A stretch of 64,000 nt of DNA from Endotrypanum monterogeii. Taxonomy: Eukaryota > Euglenozoa > Kinetoplastea > Trypanosomatida > Trypanosomatidae. Location: NCBI GenBank assembly GCA_000333855.2, contig CM007348.1, positions 859,507 through 923,506 on the forward strand, in the 5' to 3' direction. Each line of letters opens with the position of its first letter. Within the stretch, counting starts at the first letter, position 1. Shown here piece after piece: positions 1-11,104 of the stretch. The position numbers were made by a program, and so were the translations under genes. Below the pieces are notes generated by a model. It was not told the DNA's origin and did no database searches. It was given only the letters and a program-made list of their open reading frames with translations.

Positions 1-759
1 TATATATATATATATATATTTCTTTTCATGCACGCCAAGAGGCAATTTTTGCATGTGTTTCTTTTCATCGCTGCCGAGCTGATAGAAGAACGTCGGTGGG
101 TTTATACACTCTGGCACAACTCGATGTGGTGGTTTTCTGGAGGGGCGGGATGGGGGGGGGGCAGTGGGAAAGGCAAGGTCGGTGAGAACATCGCCTGTCT
201 GCCACTCTTTCTCTTCGGTCAACCGCTTCACGGGCCATCACGCAGTATGCGAGGTGAAGATGCAATTTCAACAGCAACAACGTATCGCTAAGCGATTGTC
301 CTACGTCACTCCTCTTGTCCTTTTTTTTCTCCTTCAACGCTCCTAATTTTTTTTTTTGTTCTTTGCTTCCCCATTTGTGCGTTCCTTCACCCCCTCCGTT
401 TGTAGACTACATCAAGGCTCTTCGGATACAGATAAGGAAGAGTGGCATACACACACACACACACGACCCCAGTTCTTTACTGTATTGTTTGCAGCACTGT
501 ACTGTCCGCGCCTAGGACGAGAACAAGAGCGACGACAGAAGCTCCGCTACTCTGTTTTTTTTCCTTGCCTCCCTGTATACTTCTTTTTTTCAAATGTTTG
601 TGCTGCTGTGAAGAAGGGGCCCGGTGTTTTTTTTTCCTTGGACATATTCTTCGCCCGCTTGGTCGTAGCCCGCCGCTACATAGTCGCAAACAGAGAGAGG
701 CAAGCGGACGGAGGAGAGTTTGGCAAGGACTGTGGCTGAGGCAGCACAGTGGCGGGAGG
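1..759. other. Intergenic / 5' flank of the PIF1-like gene
   Basis: No convincing gene. It starts with a (TA)10 tract (1-20), followed by T-rich pyrimidine runs (about 318-360 and 551-595) and a short (CA)n at about 448-463. AG dinucleotides after the 551-595 tract are plausible spliced-leader acceptors for the gene starting at 760. The short open frames here follow the low-complexity composition. Confidence 0.7.
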
Positions 760-3700
760 ATGTACTCGCGAGCGCGCCTCCTACGTCTCCGCGCGTGTGG
801 TGTTGGTGTCGTTCGGCACCCCACAATACATTCTCGTCCAAGAAAGTGCACAGCATTTCCGCCGGGGTTATGGCGGACTCCTCAAGTCAGAGCTGACTGC
901 CGCTGCTCGGGTGTGCTGACCAGGCTCGCTCGTTCTTTTATCCTTCGCCTTGGCGAGGCTGAAGGAGAGAATGGCCCATTCACCATTTCTTTCCACGTGG
1001 GCGCGAATGCCAGCGGTGGTGTGGCGGACTCCGTTACAGATGGTGGGAGCGGGTGTTCGCCGGCCGCGCTCGTGGGCGACGAGGCTCAGAGGAGCAGCAC
1101 CCCAGGGGCTGCTTCTTATTTTCCATCGAGCGGGGTTTACGAGGCAGTGGCAGCCACGGGCCAAGAGCCGGGAATCCCCAGTAGTGTTCTTGCCCGTCCC
1201 ACTGTGCCCGACGACGAAGGCAGAGATGACAAGTGCCTCCTGAGGTCTTCTGACACATTCGTGACTGTTGCAGACGCCAACCGTGTCAGCGTTACGACCC
1301 GAGAGGTCCGAAATGTGAACTCCTCATTTCTCGTGCCAGCTCCATCTCCATCTCCTGAACACCCGTCAATGGAGCCCGTTTTGTCACGAGAGAAGCAACA
1401 CGCTCGCGACTCGCTCTTTTCCAGAACCGGTGCAGGAGATGGTGGTGGTGAAGCCGTCGCTTCCGCTGCTGGTGCAGCATACCCGACCCCCGTGCCAGGT
1501 TGTGCGGAGCCTCCCGTCAATCCGATCACGATGAACCACGCGCTCTACTCAGATCTTTTTCGGAATAGCTTTGTGAATCCCTTCAATGGGCGCCTCGTCA
1601 ATAAAAACGCCCCCACCGCCAGGCTGTTATTTGGCGTCGGCTTCTATCAAAGCGAGCTGAACCCGCTGCAGCTCGAGTGGAGCCCAACAGAGTACGTTGC
1701 GACGCTACAGAAGGTGCAACTCACACAGCAGCGAAAAGCAGCACGTGTACAGGAACAGCAGGTGCGAAAAGCACTGAGGGCTGCTGCTGTTGCTAATGAG
1801 ACCCGAAAGTCTTCGGCGCCAGGGACTACAAAATCGAAGGCAGGGGGCTCAGGCGCCAGGTCACCTGTCAAATACACCACCCTCGCGTCTCATTTCATGC
1901 CAGTGGCGGAGTCGATGGAGGCGGCACGCAATCAGATGCTTCGACCTTTTTTGCGTTGCGGTCCTAACCACTGGACTGCGAGCGTTGCGAAGCTTCTTGC
2001 ACAGAGAGACGTCTTCACACATCTCAACAGCGAGCTAGAGCGACTCTACAGTTGCCTGAGGACTGCATATATGCCCCCCAAGCTCGACGCGCCCATTGAC
2101 AGCTCTTCAGCAGGCATGACTCTCACACCAGATCAGCACCAAGTAGTGCAACTTGCGCTGCGCGGCTTGAACTTGTTCGTTGGCGGGAGTGCCGGGACGG
2201 GTAAGACGGTGCTGCTCAAGTGCATCTATCGCGAGCTGTCCCAGCTAGGGTTGCGAGTGGCCATGACGGCAACAACAGGCGTGGCGGCTGTTCAACTTGG
2301 CGGCTGCACATTTCACCACGCCTTCAACGCACCATTCGACACATCGCCGCATCGGTGGGATGCCAACGCATTGCGGGCCGTCGATGTCGTCATCATTGAC
2401 GAGGTCTCTCTTCTCGACGCATGCATGCTTGACGCCTTTGACATGGAGGCTCGGCTGGCTCGCATGCATCACAGTCCGTTTGGCGGCCTTCAAGTCATCG
2501 CATGTGGCGACTTCCTGCAGCTCTCACACGAAGAAACATTGCCATCATACGAAAGCGCTGCCTTCAAGCAGTTGATGGCGCTGCGTCTGGTTACTCCAAT
2601 GCGCCACAGGGCCGACGACCCTCTCTTGAAGCTGCTGGAGGAGCTGCGCCGTGGTCAGTTCGATGCCAAGAGCTTTGCGGCCCTGGATAAACCAATCCCG
2701 TCCAACACCACGCACATAACATACCTCTTCCCTCGACGGCGCGAGGCGCAGCAGCTCAACGACATGAAGTTGTGTGAGCTAACGACGCAGGAGATGATTT
2801 TCACTCCGCAACGTGGACCGCTGCACTTGTCCGGCACCTTCACACACTCGGCGCTTGTGGAGCTGGACAACAACGCGAACGGCATGCGGGCTGCCATGCC
2901 GCAGCGGGAACGCTTGTTGGAAATGATACACCAGGAGGCCTCGCGCTTGTGTGCCGGTGGGCATCACCGGGATAGTAGCGAAAGGGAGTCGGTGTTACGG
3001 GTGGCTGATCATGAGCTGGTTCTCATGCCTGTGAGAGTTGAGGGGACGCCGGCGACGCGCTTTGTATTGCGGCTACGGTATAGCGATCGCGAGCTACCCT
3101 CGTCAACGGGAAGGGGTGTGGTTGGCGGGAATCCTGACAACGCTGCCTGTGCATCGCCTACGCGTCATGTGGCACAGGCTGCCTGCGACACGCCAACTCT
3201 CACCGAAGGCTTCGCAAACAACTCATTGATTGCCACATCCACCGTGGCTACAGGGCGCAAGATGCTCGCGACCAGCGCGGCAAGGCGAGTGCGTCGCTCG
3301 ACATCTCCGTTCACAGATACCGAATGGGAAGAGATTGCGGCTGCCATCGCTGTGCGACTTGGCGGTCGTCTCGTGGCGATGTTGGAGGAGGAGCCGCCCC
3401 ACATGGTTCCTCTAAGCGTTTCCATGACGCTGGCGGACATGAACAGCTCTGAGGTTGCGCTCTCTCTCATGCCTCTGCGGCTGAAGCTCGGGTGCCGAGT
3501 TATGGTGAACCGGAATCTTTCGCGTACTGTGTTGAATGGTAGCGTAGGTGTTGTGGAGGCCTTCGCACCACCAGACATCAATCTCTTTCCACGCCGCATC
3601 AGCGGCTTCACACACGCAATGTTTCAGCGTTTATGCCAGCAAAATATCTTCGCGCAGCTCCCGATCGTGCGCTTTCTCGGTGGAGAGGTGGTGCAAATTC

Positions 3701-4086
3701 CGCCTATCTCAATGGTGCTCGGTGGCACGGCGCAGAGCTATTTCTACGCCCACGAAGTGCTCACTATTCCATTGCAGCTCGGCTACGCCTTTACTGTACA
3801 CAAGGTGCAGGGGCTGACTTTGGATGGCACCGTGGTGCTGGACTGCCAGAGGTTTTTTGATTGCCCACACTTGATCTACGTGGCGTGCTCGCGGGTGCGG
3901 CGGCTCGATCAGCTCGTCGTTCATCATGTTCGGCCGAACATGATCATCGTGCGTCGCAGCGCGTTGGAGTTTTCAGATATGCTTCAGGACGCCAGCGATC
4001 CGAGTGTGTTGACGTTATCGCCCACGCTTGCGCGTGCTTCCTGGGCTCAGAGCATACCACAACGCATCTTGCCCCTTTCGGTCTAA
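760..4086 (+). CDS. PIF1-family 5'-3' DNA helicase, probably mitochondrial
   Basis: Superfamily 1B helicase of the PIF1 family, which unwinds DNA from the 5' side in genome and kinetoplast maintenance. With the ATG at 760 the protein is 1108 aa. The frame is open further upstream, but only from a GTG inside the predicted untranslated leader. The Walker A motif GGSAGTGKT is at residues 475-483, the Walker B motif IIDEVS ends near 550, and the late helicase motif GYAFTVHKVQG is at 1008-1018, followed by the typical LIYVACSR block. The first 30 residues are rich in Arg and hydrophobic residues with few acids (MYSRARLLRLRACG), which suggests a mitochondrial presequence. Residues about 35-410 are low-complexity. 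A poorly conserved insert at about 735-860 splits the helicase core. Trypanosomatids carry several PIF1 paralogues and I cannot say which this is. Confidence 0.93.
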   Translation: MYSRARLLRLRACGVGVVRHPTIHSRPRKCTAFPPGLWRTPQVRADCRCSGVLTRLARSFILRLGEAEGENGPFTISFHVGANASGGVADSVTDGGSGCSPAALVGDEAQRSSTPGAASYFPSSGVYEAVAATGQEPGIPSSVLARPTVPDDEGRDDKCLLRSSDTFVTVADANRVSVTTREVRNVNSSFLVPAPSPSPEHPSMEPVLSREKQHARDSLFSRTGAGDGGGEAVASAAGAAYPTPVPGCAEPPVNPITMNHALYSDLFRNSFVNPFNGRLVNKNAPTARLLFGVGFYQSELNPLQLEWSPTEYVATLQKVQLTQQRKAARVQEQQVRKALRAAAVANETRKSSAPGTTKSKAGGSGARSPVKYTTLASHFMPVAESMEAARNQMLRPFLRCGPNHWTASVAKLLAQRDVFTHLNSELERLYSCLRTAYMPPKLDAPIDSSSAGMTLTPDQHQVVQLALRGLNLFVGGSAGTGKTVLLKCIYRELSQLGLRVAMTATTGVAAVQLGGCTFHHAFNAPFDTSPHRWDANALRAVDVVIIDEVSLLDACMLDAFDMEARLARMHHSPFGGLQVIACGDFLQLSHEETLPSYESAAFKQLMALRLVTPMRHRADDPLLKLLEELRRGQFDAKSFAALDKPIPSNTTHITYLFPRRREAQQLNDMKLCELTTQEMIFTPQRGPLHLSGTFTHSALVELDNNANGMRAAMPQRERLLEMIHQEASRLCAGGHHRDSSERESVLRVADHELVLMPVRVEGTPATRFVLRLRYSDRELPSSTGRGVVGGNPDNAACASPTRHVAQAACDTPTLTEGFANNSLIATSTVATGRKMLATSAARRVRRSTSPFTDTEWEEIAAAIAVRLGGRLVAMLEEEPPHMVPLSVSMTLADMNSSEVALSLMPLRLKLGCRVMVNRNLSRTVLNGSVGVVEAFAPPDINLFPRRISGFTHAMFQRLCQQNIFAQLPIVRFLGGEVVQIPPISMVLGGTAQSYFYAHEVLTIPLQLGYAFTVHKVQGLTLDGTVVLDCQRFFDCPHLIYVACSRVRRLDQLVVHHVRPNMIIVRRSALEFSDMLQDASDPSVLTLSPTLARASWAQSIPQRILPLSV

Positions 4087-4256
4087 GGGCCCTGTCAACA
4101 GTGTGTGTGTGTGTGTGTGTGTGCGCTTATGGGCGCTTTTTTCCCTCTTCACGTTGTTTTGAAAGGGGCGCGGGGAAGTAGAGGGCGACGAGAGTGTGTT
4201 CCTGTACCCCAGTGTCTTTTGAGAGGCGCAGTTCATCCCTCATCTCCCCTTTCCTG

Positions 4257-4292
<36 letters not shown>

Positions 4293-4494
4293 TGGGGATG
4301 GTGTTTATACTCCTTTTATTTCTCCCTGCTCACTGTTCGCCGCACCGATTCTGAGGGCTTTCTCGTCTTTTGAATAAGCGTTACGTGTACCTGTGTCCAC
4401 ATCCAAGATTCTCACATTATGATCCCTGTGCGGATATTGCTTCTGTTACCCCTGCTCCTGTAGCTGCTACTGTTAAATACGTGCAAAATTATAC

Positions 4495-4525
<31 letters not shown>

Positions 4526-4531
4526 TCTATC

Positions 4532-4574
<43 letters not shown>

Positions 4575-5275
4575 TTACTCCTCCTTCCCACAGATTTGAG
4601 AGGGTACGATAGAAAAAAAGAATGTGTTTGTGCTTATTTCCACTTCTTGACCTCCCCGAACCTCTCGCCGCAGATGTGTGTGTCTGTGTGTGTGTGTGTG
4701 TGTGTGTGGGCGGTGTGTGGGCGGTGTGTTCAACAGTGGTGGATAAGGGAAATGAATGGGCAGGGTGATCACGCAGAAATTTCCGTGTGCCTTGTAGAGA
4801 CGGTCACCAGTCCAAGGAATGTGTGGTGGTCATATACACTCACCTCGACGGTGCTAGTCGCGGATGGGTCACACGCCCATGCATCCCGTGCACAGCGACA
4901 GGGAATGTGCCTCCGAGTGTATTTTATTTTTCATGGTGGTTATCTGCGGCGGGAAACTATGTCCAGGTTGTTCTTCAAGGGGGTGGGAGTGTGAAGAGGG
5001 AAGGGGGGGGGGGCAGCAGATGTCAAGGCCTCGGATTGCCACAGGGGTGCCTTTCTTTCTCGCATAGCTTTGGTGTACACGCCGTTACCTTTTTTTCTCC
5101 TTTCCACTGACTCCCGATCAGCGTTTTTATTCAGGTGTTACACATACGCATACGCGTTTCTGTTGGCTTCATCTCTTTCTCTTGCGCATTCCTTCCATCT
5201 GCTGGTCTATTGTCGTTGAACCACATTGTGTTTGCTCCGATGCTTCTGTGTGTCTGCTCACCTCCCCCTCGACAG

Positions 5276-5308
<33 letters not shown>

Positions 5309-5522
5309 ATCACCTGCACACATTCGCTAACGTTGGTACGTGAGTGGACACCACCAAGGTGGTGTTGACCCATATATATATATATTGTTCGAGGACGGAG
5401 ATTCCATTGCACGCATCAGCGGTGCTGCAATCACTGTTGCTGAGATCGACGACGCAAGTGCACGCGATCACGTTTTGACAGGAAAAAATACACTACTTCA
5501 ATTATTATTAATTCCCCCTCCC
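4087..5522. other. Intergenic region rich in dinucleotide repeats
   Basis: No gene recognised. It contains (GT)n at 4100-4123, (AT)n at 4261-4289, a composite (AT)n/(GT)n at 4497-4574, (GT)n at 4675-4708, (CA)n at 5278-5302 and a short (TA)n at about 5371-5385. A pyrimidine tract at about 5238-5273 ending in CAG (5275) is a candidate splice acceptor for the next gene. Confidence 0.75.
4497..4574. repeat. Composite (AT)n / (GT)n microsatellite
   Basis: About 30 bp of AT, a short CTAT interruption, about 26 bp of GT, then AT again. Confidence 0.95.
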
Positions 5523-8500
5523 ATGTCGACCGCAGGTCTTTCGCGTGCCTACGCCGTTCTGCGGCAGCTTGATGTGTTGCGTGCCGAAGGCATTAGGCAT
5601 CCGTTGCCTATGCCCGGCGACCTCTGTCTGCGTGTAGGGAGCGGAGGGCAAAAAGGCGGGCAGGTAGCACAGTCGTCTTCTCGGTCGCTAGGTGAGTCAG
5701 CCGTGCGCGAGGTATGCGTGATGGAGTGCCAGTCACCACCACAAACAGGGAGCAAAGCGTCGGGCGTTAATCAGGGAGACGTAATCAGGAGGGACTCGAT
5801 GCAGAGGAGTCACAACATTCATTCCTCTCCCTCTACTGCGGCGATGGAGCACAGAGGCTGTAGCTCAAAGCTCTCAGACACGCACGCGCTCATCGACTTG
5901 AGTCCCTGCCCAGGATCAACGCATCATCACATACCCCAAATAGAGTCGCCGCCGCTGCTGATAGCAAGCGAGGAAGATCGAATTGCATCAGCCGCCGCCA
6001 CCACTGCGGGTGCTCAGTCTCGTTATGCCGCAATCTCTAGCGCAGATGCGACAGTGTGCGGGCCAGATGGGCACACACCACCCCGTCCATCTAGCGGCGG
6101 CAGCGGTGGTTCCCCATCGCGCTTCATTTCCGCATCGGATGTCTCATCAGTGCACCGAGAAAACCGAAAACATGCAAAGCAAGGACCACTGCTAGGTTCT
6201 AAGCCGGTGGCAGGTGGTGCAGTGCCTGCGCCCGCAGTCTTACCGCCCATACTTACAGGCGAGGATGCACGCGTGGCTAAGGTCCTGATGTCGCCAGCGC
6301 AGTCAAACGCCCCGGCCGTTGACAGTACAGGGAGGCAGTCTTCTATCCACACGGGTGCTGCATGTGACACCCAAAGCGGTACTCGTCCCGGTGCGGAGTC
6401 GATGCAGTGTTTCAACACCGTCGTTGATGCTTCAGGACCTCCAGAATCGACCACGATGCCTTCATCCCTCAGGGTCTCCCCGCTGATAGCGCTGACGGAC
6501 GGAGATGCGCCGTCTGCAGGCAGTACTCCTCTTTTCACAGCTTCGAGGGGCGTGCTCGCTCCACTCGGGGAGCTGCCCTTGCCAGAGGAGGGGGTGGTCG
6601 ACAGAAACAAGCGCCGCCAGAAATATGGTTTCCCGTCCGCATCGTCTCCATCTACGCACACAACTCATGTTTACACCACTCCCAGGGAAGAACGCCTTGG
6701 TGGCGCGTCGCATCAAAGCTCACGACACTCTGGACTGCGGGGGCATCGGCGGCCGCAACACGAGCAACGGGAGGCGAGTTTTTCAATGGTCACAAAGCCT
6801 TCGTGTCTGCTTTCTTCCTCTTCGTCATTGTGTGATGCCACACGATTCTGCACTGCTCCGTGCACGCGTGTGCGCACTGACAGTGACCCACTAGCGTACT
6901 CGACGGTGACACCCCAACAGCAGCCTGTGAAAGAGAAGACTTTTTTATGCACAACCGGCCGCCGGTCTTTGCACAGAGCACCTCTCCTGCCGCGAGATTT
7001 CCCAGATCGCAGCGGTGAATGTGGAATGGCTGCGGCGTGCGGCTCGGCTGGCGATGATGAAGTTGTTTGCGCTTCGCACCTCGCTGATTCCTTTAAAGAG
7101 AGGGCTATGAGTCAATACATTCGCCGTGAGACCCTCCCCAGCCAGGGCATAATGTCCCCCCGGTGTGCATATGTCAGTGTTGCCGAGGAGAGGTCTGATG
7201 TACGTGCTGATAGCGACGACAATCATCCATGTCGGTACACTCACAAGCGATTGCAGAGAGATTCGCAGGTGCGGGACACCCCCTGCGGGGATAGTGTTGA
7301 CGGAATAACTCTGTTCCCCCCCACGTGCACGAAGGCATTGCCGTTTCTTGACTACCTTGCGCGCGTCAGCTCCGACGGCTCAAAACGGTGGCTCCATGAG
7401 TTGACTGCGATGGGTGAAGCATGGGCCAACACCTCAGAGATGAAGTGCATAGCCGACGGGGGAAGAGGGTGTCCCGAGGAGGTGACTGAGTCCGTCGTGG
7501 TTGATTGCCTTCTTCTTGATCTGCTCCTCAACAGCTCGAAGGCGCTCGAGCGCATTGTGGTTCCCTGGCTTCGAATGCGAGTGGAGTCGATGACGACGAT
7601 GACGGCGTACGCAATACCCAACGTGAACTATGAAGCAGGAAACCACCGCGGTCAAGGAGTCGCCGCTGTTGCCACACGTGCGGTGCTATGTTCGGAGGAA
7701 AGGGGTTTGAGGGAGGGGGACACTACATCGAACGACAACGTGCTGTGTGCCATCATTGGCCTGGGTACCGCTGCGGCCACGTTGTTTCCTGCTCTTCTGT
7801 GCCTCCTTTACCAGCTGCCTTTTCCATCGCCAACGTCAGTCTGTGACGTACGTCTTGTTGCGCTGGCGATACGCACTGTTGGCGGCTCAAAGGGTTTAGA
7901 GGCCATGATTCGTATCGTGCAGCTGCAGGCAGAAAAGCCGCACGTTTTGGCTGCTGCGGCGTATGCGCTCAGTACATATAGCTTTGAGCTAGTTGGCCAC
8001 ACGAGCGTCGTGTGCGTCCCACCTGGTGAGCTGTGTCGTCGGTCTGGCACTAAGAAAGGGGCGACCTCTCTTTTTGAGCTCGTGACGGATGATGACGCTG
8101 TCTCTGCTGCGGCGTTGCCGAGGATGGAGGAGCTGCGGCCGCTCTGGAGCGACGACTCTTTCTTACTGCTGCCCACCGCGGCGACGCCAACTCTGCCTGG
8201 GCCGCATTTCTATTTCCAGTCACCACCGCCCTATCGCCCGAATCACCTGATGATGGACGCTGAATGTGCACGATGTGAGCTAGTCGCGTATTTCTCATCG
8301 GACGAGTTTCGACTGACACAAGCGCATCCGCACACGTTGGTACTGCTAGATGACGCCCTCAATGCACGGCTGCTGAGCAGGGTCGTGACCCCGAAAGCCC
8401 TAGATCATTACTCGCCTGTTATATATCGGCTGCGTGAGGACCTGCACCGGGTGCTGACCGACGACATCGCCAACACTGTTCGACAGCAGAAATGTAGTGG

Positions 8501-10100
8501 GCGTGGTCAAAGGGACATGAGGGGAACAGTAGCACAGCCGCCGTCGCTGCTGCAGCTTCCATATCTTTCCTATTCCCTTCGTTTCTTTGCAGATGACGAG
8601 GATACGCTGTTTGCACTGGAGTCTGCGCTGGTGCACGCCCTCTTAGCGCGTCCCGGTGTTGCACTGGTGCAGGAGCAAGCACTCATGTCGCTGTGCACAC
8701 TGCCGCCGGAGGCCCGCGTGCATGTGGTGCAGCCGGTGACAGACTTCTTTATTGGGCTGACTCGTGTGATGCATCTGCAGCAGGCAACCACAATGCGACG
8801 CTCTGTCATCCAGACAGCCGACACCAGCGATCATCCAGCGATGAGTGCTGGCTTGGACATCGGCGCTGGAAAGGTCGAATCTACCGAGGCCGTTATCGTA
8901 GCTGCGGCCGTCGCTGCTGGCACCGTGTGTTCGAATCCCCTTGTCCCCGGCACTCGCGTCGACAGCTGCATCGCGGCTCTCGTTCCCGTTTTTCAGCAGC
9001 TGCTTCATTCGCCTCTGTGGCGTGTGCGGCACGCTGCATGTCTGGGGCTTGCTCGCATGGGCCCCATGACACCAGACCCACCGTCTATTGTTGACTTTTT
9101 TACTAGTTGCCTCGCAGTACGCACTCCTCTGGCAACCGAGGAGTGCAGATCGAACCCGGTGCCATCAGCGGTCGCCAAGTGGTCCCCACAGGTGCCACTG
9201 CAGTCTGCGATTGTTGTGTGGTGTCTTGCACAGCAGCGACAGGGGGGGGTGCGGGCGTTGTTGCAGCTGCTGCAGGACTCCCATCAGCCACCCCAAGTGC
9301 ACTGCTGGTGTGCTTTCCATCTCGCTGACGTCGATGTACGCGGTGTATGCGCTGGACTGGGTATGTGCGAGTCTCAGGATGGTGACGCGCTTCTCGACGA
9401 GTTGGTCCGAGTGTTGGGTGTATTGATTGCAACGCAGGGCGCCTTGGACGAGAACACAGTTTTGCTCTGTGTGCGAGCGCTGGCGGCCGTGGTGCACCGG
9501 TATAGTGGGGATGCTACATCGTCGGCTGATACGGCGGGTGCTGCAATGAACGCTTCACTTCTTTTTGACACACCTCGATCGTCGCAGGACGCCGCCGCCG
9601 CCGCCCATAGCCCTAAGGAGGCGCCCAGTGCCTGCTTCACAGCTCTCTCATCGCTACTAGAGGCGGCGCTACTGCCCATTAACGTACTCAAGGCGTTATG
9701 TCTGTACCTTTGTCAGTACGGCGGCTGCCATGGAGAGCTTTACGTAAGCAATATGCTTCTACAAAGTCGCACCGTGGCTCATCGTACTGCCGCTGCATTC
9801 GGTCTGCGGGCTTGTGGCGCCAAGGTTTTGCGTAGCGTCGTGCTCGGTATGAATGACGATAGCTTCGATGTGCGGCGAGAGTCTTTCGAGACATTGACTG
9901 TCATAGGCGCCTCCGCGGCGGTAGATGTGCTGCGTCAGCGACCGCCAGAGCAGCGACATCAAGTGCGAGTCGCACTTCGCGACTGCTTACTGCGCGATGC
10001 CGGTCGTTCTGTGCGGTGTCAGGTCGCCGAGACATTGTACCAAGCCCTTCTGTCTAGGAAGTCCCCTGCGTCGCAGACGCTCTCGTGGCTTCCTCCTTAG
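5523..10100 (+). CDS. Large HEAT/armadillo-like repeat protein, function unknown
   Basis: Conserved-looking protein of 1525 aa from the ATG at 5523. An in-frame extension to 5340 begins at a GTG and includes translated TA repeat, so I rejected it. Residues 1 to about 600 are Ser/Pro/Gly-rich and probably disordered. From about 600 the sequence becomes ordered, with repeated pairs of amphipathic helices (for example VRHAACLGLARMG, SAIVVWCLAQQ, FDVRRESFETLTVIGASAAV). This is typical of HEAT or armadillo solenoids, and the last repeats run to the C-terminus. Such proteins usually act as scaffolds, including in flagellar axonemes. No catalytic motif, signal peptide or membrane segment is visible. 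I cannot name an orthologue. Confidence 0.85.
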   Translation: MSTAGLSRAYAVLRQLDVLRAEGIRHPLPMPGDLCLRVGSGGQKGGQVAQSSSRSLGESAVREVCVMECQSPPQTGSKASGVNQGDVIRRDSMQRSHNIHSSPSTAAMEHRGCSSKLSDTHALIDLSPCPGSTHHHIPQIESPPLLIASEEDRIASAAATTAGAQSRYAAISSADATVCGPDGHTPPRPSSGGSGGSPSRFISASDVSSVHRENRKHAKQGPLLGSKPVAGGAVPAPAVLPPILTGEDARVAKVLMSPAQSNAPAVDSTGRQSSIHTGAACDTQSGTRPGAESMQCFNTVVDASGPPESTTMPSSLRVSPLIALTDGDAPSAGSTPLFTASRGVLAPLGELPLPEEGVVDRNKRRQKYGFPSASSPSTHTTHVYTTPREERLGGASHQSSRHSGLRGHRRPQHEQREASFSMVTKPSCLLSSSSSLCDATRFCTAPCTRVRTDSDPLAYSTVTPQQQPVKEKTFLCTTGRRSLHRAPLLPRDFPDRSGECGMAAACGSAGDDEVVCASHLADSFKERAMSQYIRRETLPSQGIMSPRCAYVSVAEERSDVRADSDDNHPCRYTHKRLQRDSQVRDTPCGDSVDGITLFPPTCTKALPFLDYLARVSSDGSKRWLHELTAMGEAWANTSEMKCIADGGRGCPEEVTESVVVDCLLLDLLLNSSKALERIVVPWLRMRVESMTTMTAYAIPNVNYEAGNHRGQGVAAVATRAVLCSEERGLREGDTTSNDNVLCAIIGLGTAAATLFPALLCLLYQLPFPSPTSVCDVRLVALAIRTVGGSKGLEAMIRIVQLQAEKPHVLAAAAYALSTYSFELVGHTSVVCVPPGELCRRSGTKKGATSLFELVTDDDAVSAAALPRMEELRPLWSDDSFLLLPTAATPTLPGPHFYFQSPPPYRPNHLMMDAECARCELVAYFSSDEFRLTQAHPHTLVLLDDALNARLLSRVVTPKALDHYSPVIYRLREDLHRVLTDDIANTVRQQKCSGRGQRDMRGTVAQPPSLLQLPYLSYSLRFFADDEDTLFALESALVHALLARPGVALVQEQALMSLCTLPPEARVHVVQPVTDFFIGLTRVMHLQQATTMRRSVIQTADTSDHPAMSAGLDIGAGKVESTEAVIVAAAVAAGTVCSNPLVPGTRVDSCIAALVPVFQQLLHSPLWRVRHAACLGLARMGPMTPDPPSIVDFFTSCLAVRTPLATEECRSNPVPSAVAKWSPQVPLQSAIVVWCLAQQRQGGVRALLQLLQDSHQPPQVHCWCAFHLADVDVRGVCAGLGMCESQDGDALLDELVRVLGVLIATQGALDENTVLLCVRALAAVVHRYSGDATSSADTAGAAMNASLLFDTPRSSQDAAAAAHSPKEAPSACFTALSSLLEAALLPINVLKALCLYLCQYGGCHGELYVSNMLLQSRTVAHRTAAAFGLRACGAKVLRSVVLGMNDDSFDVRRESFETLTVIGASAAVDVLRQRPPEQRHQVRVALRDCLLRDAGRSVRCQVAETLYQALLSRKSPASQTLSWLPP

Positions 10101-10984
10101 GAGTATCTACGGTGCATGGGGGTGGCCGCTGGGAAATCTCTCCAGGGCTGGGGCGAGGAGGGTAAGCGAGTGGCAGTGGTGGTGGTGGTGTCCAAGGTGA
10201 AACGCGTGTATGTTGTGTGCTTGTGCGAGTCTAGCGTCTTTTTTTTTTCTCCTCCTTGACGCCATCCTGCACACCTTTGCCGTTAATCGTGCTAGACACC
10301 CATCGCAACATGTAATAGGAGGGAAGGCGTTGTTGCATCTAGATTTTGTTATATACTATTTATCCGGGGGAGAGGCCCTGCTGCGAAATGGCGCCCCCCT
10401 CCTCCTCCTCCTCAGCTTTATTATGCACATCGCATCTCTCTTTTCCCCCGTGCCTCGATCCCTTCACACCCGGGGCTTTCCTCAGATAGCATGAGCGAAG
10501 GTCTGGGGGGGGGGAGGGGTTCAGCATCCGTTCTGTGTGAGGGTAGAGCAGATTCTTCTTCGTGTAATCATCGCACAGCATTTACAGCTTTCAGAGGGAC
10601 CTTGTCTTCACCGGGCATGATCCTCAGGAGACTATCTTGATATTTCTGTAGCTGCTCAGGTCCTCTATGGTGATGTCTCTTTGTTGCCAGCGGAGGTGCG
10701 CACACCGTCGTGCATGCGATGGGTAGACTAACAGCGTAACTCGACTATCTGTCGTGGAGGTTCTTCCCTGTCAACTCTTGGGTAGGAGGGGATGGGCAGC
10801 GGAAGTCAGATCTTGACTCCACCTTGTGGTACAATACCACAGGGCAGGGCAGATTCGCTGAAGAAACACATTCCGCCTCTCGACTCCTCAATCATTTCCT
10901 CCCTCGGGTGCAACGCGGACTGGCTGTGTTTCTGCACGTTTTGTTTTTTTCCCTATCATCTCTCTTTTGTCTCCCCATTTTGCC

Positions 10985-11035
10985 AATTACTTCTGTCTTA
11001 CTCCTCTTTTTTTTCGTCTAACCCTTCTACTCTCT

Positions 11036-11104
<69 letters not shown>

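Noticed and set aside
442..759. Upstream in-frame extension of the PIF1-like gene
   Set aside because: Begins at GTG in CA-repeat and T-rich leader sequence; it lies before the predicted splice acceptor.
5340..5522. Upstream in-frame extension of the HEAT-like gene
   Set aside because: Begins at GTG and would translate a TA repeat; the ATG at 5523 is the first plausible start.
6023..6661. 212-codon minus-strand open frame inside the HEAT-like gene
   Set aside because: Shadow of a GC-rich coding sequence; no independent motif and opposite to the array direction.
8925..8950. GTTCGAATCC-like tRNA T-arm motif
   Set aside because: Lies inside the HEAT-like coding sequence and no acceptor stem or anticodon arm can be folded around it.
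10210..10494. 94-codon hydrophobic open frame
   Set aside because: Hydrophobicity comes from T/C-rich DNA (Leu, Phe, Ser codons), as in other pyrimidine-rich gaps.
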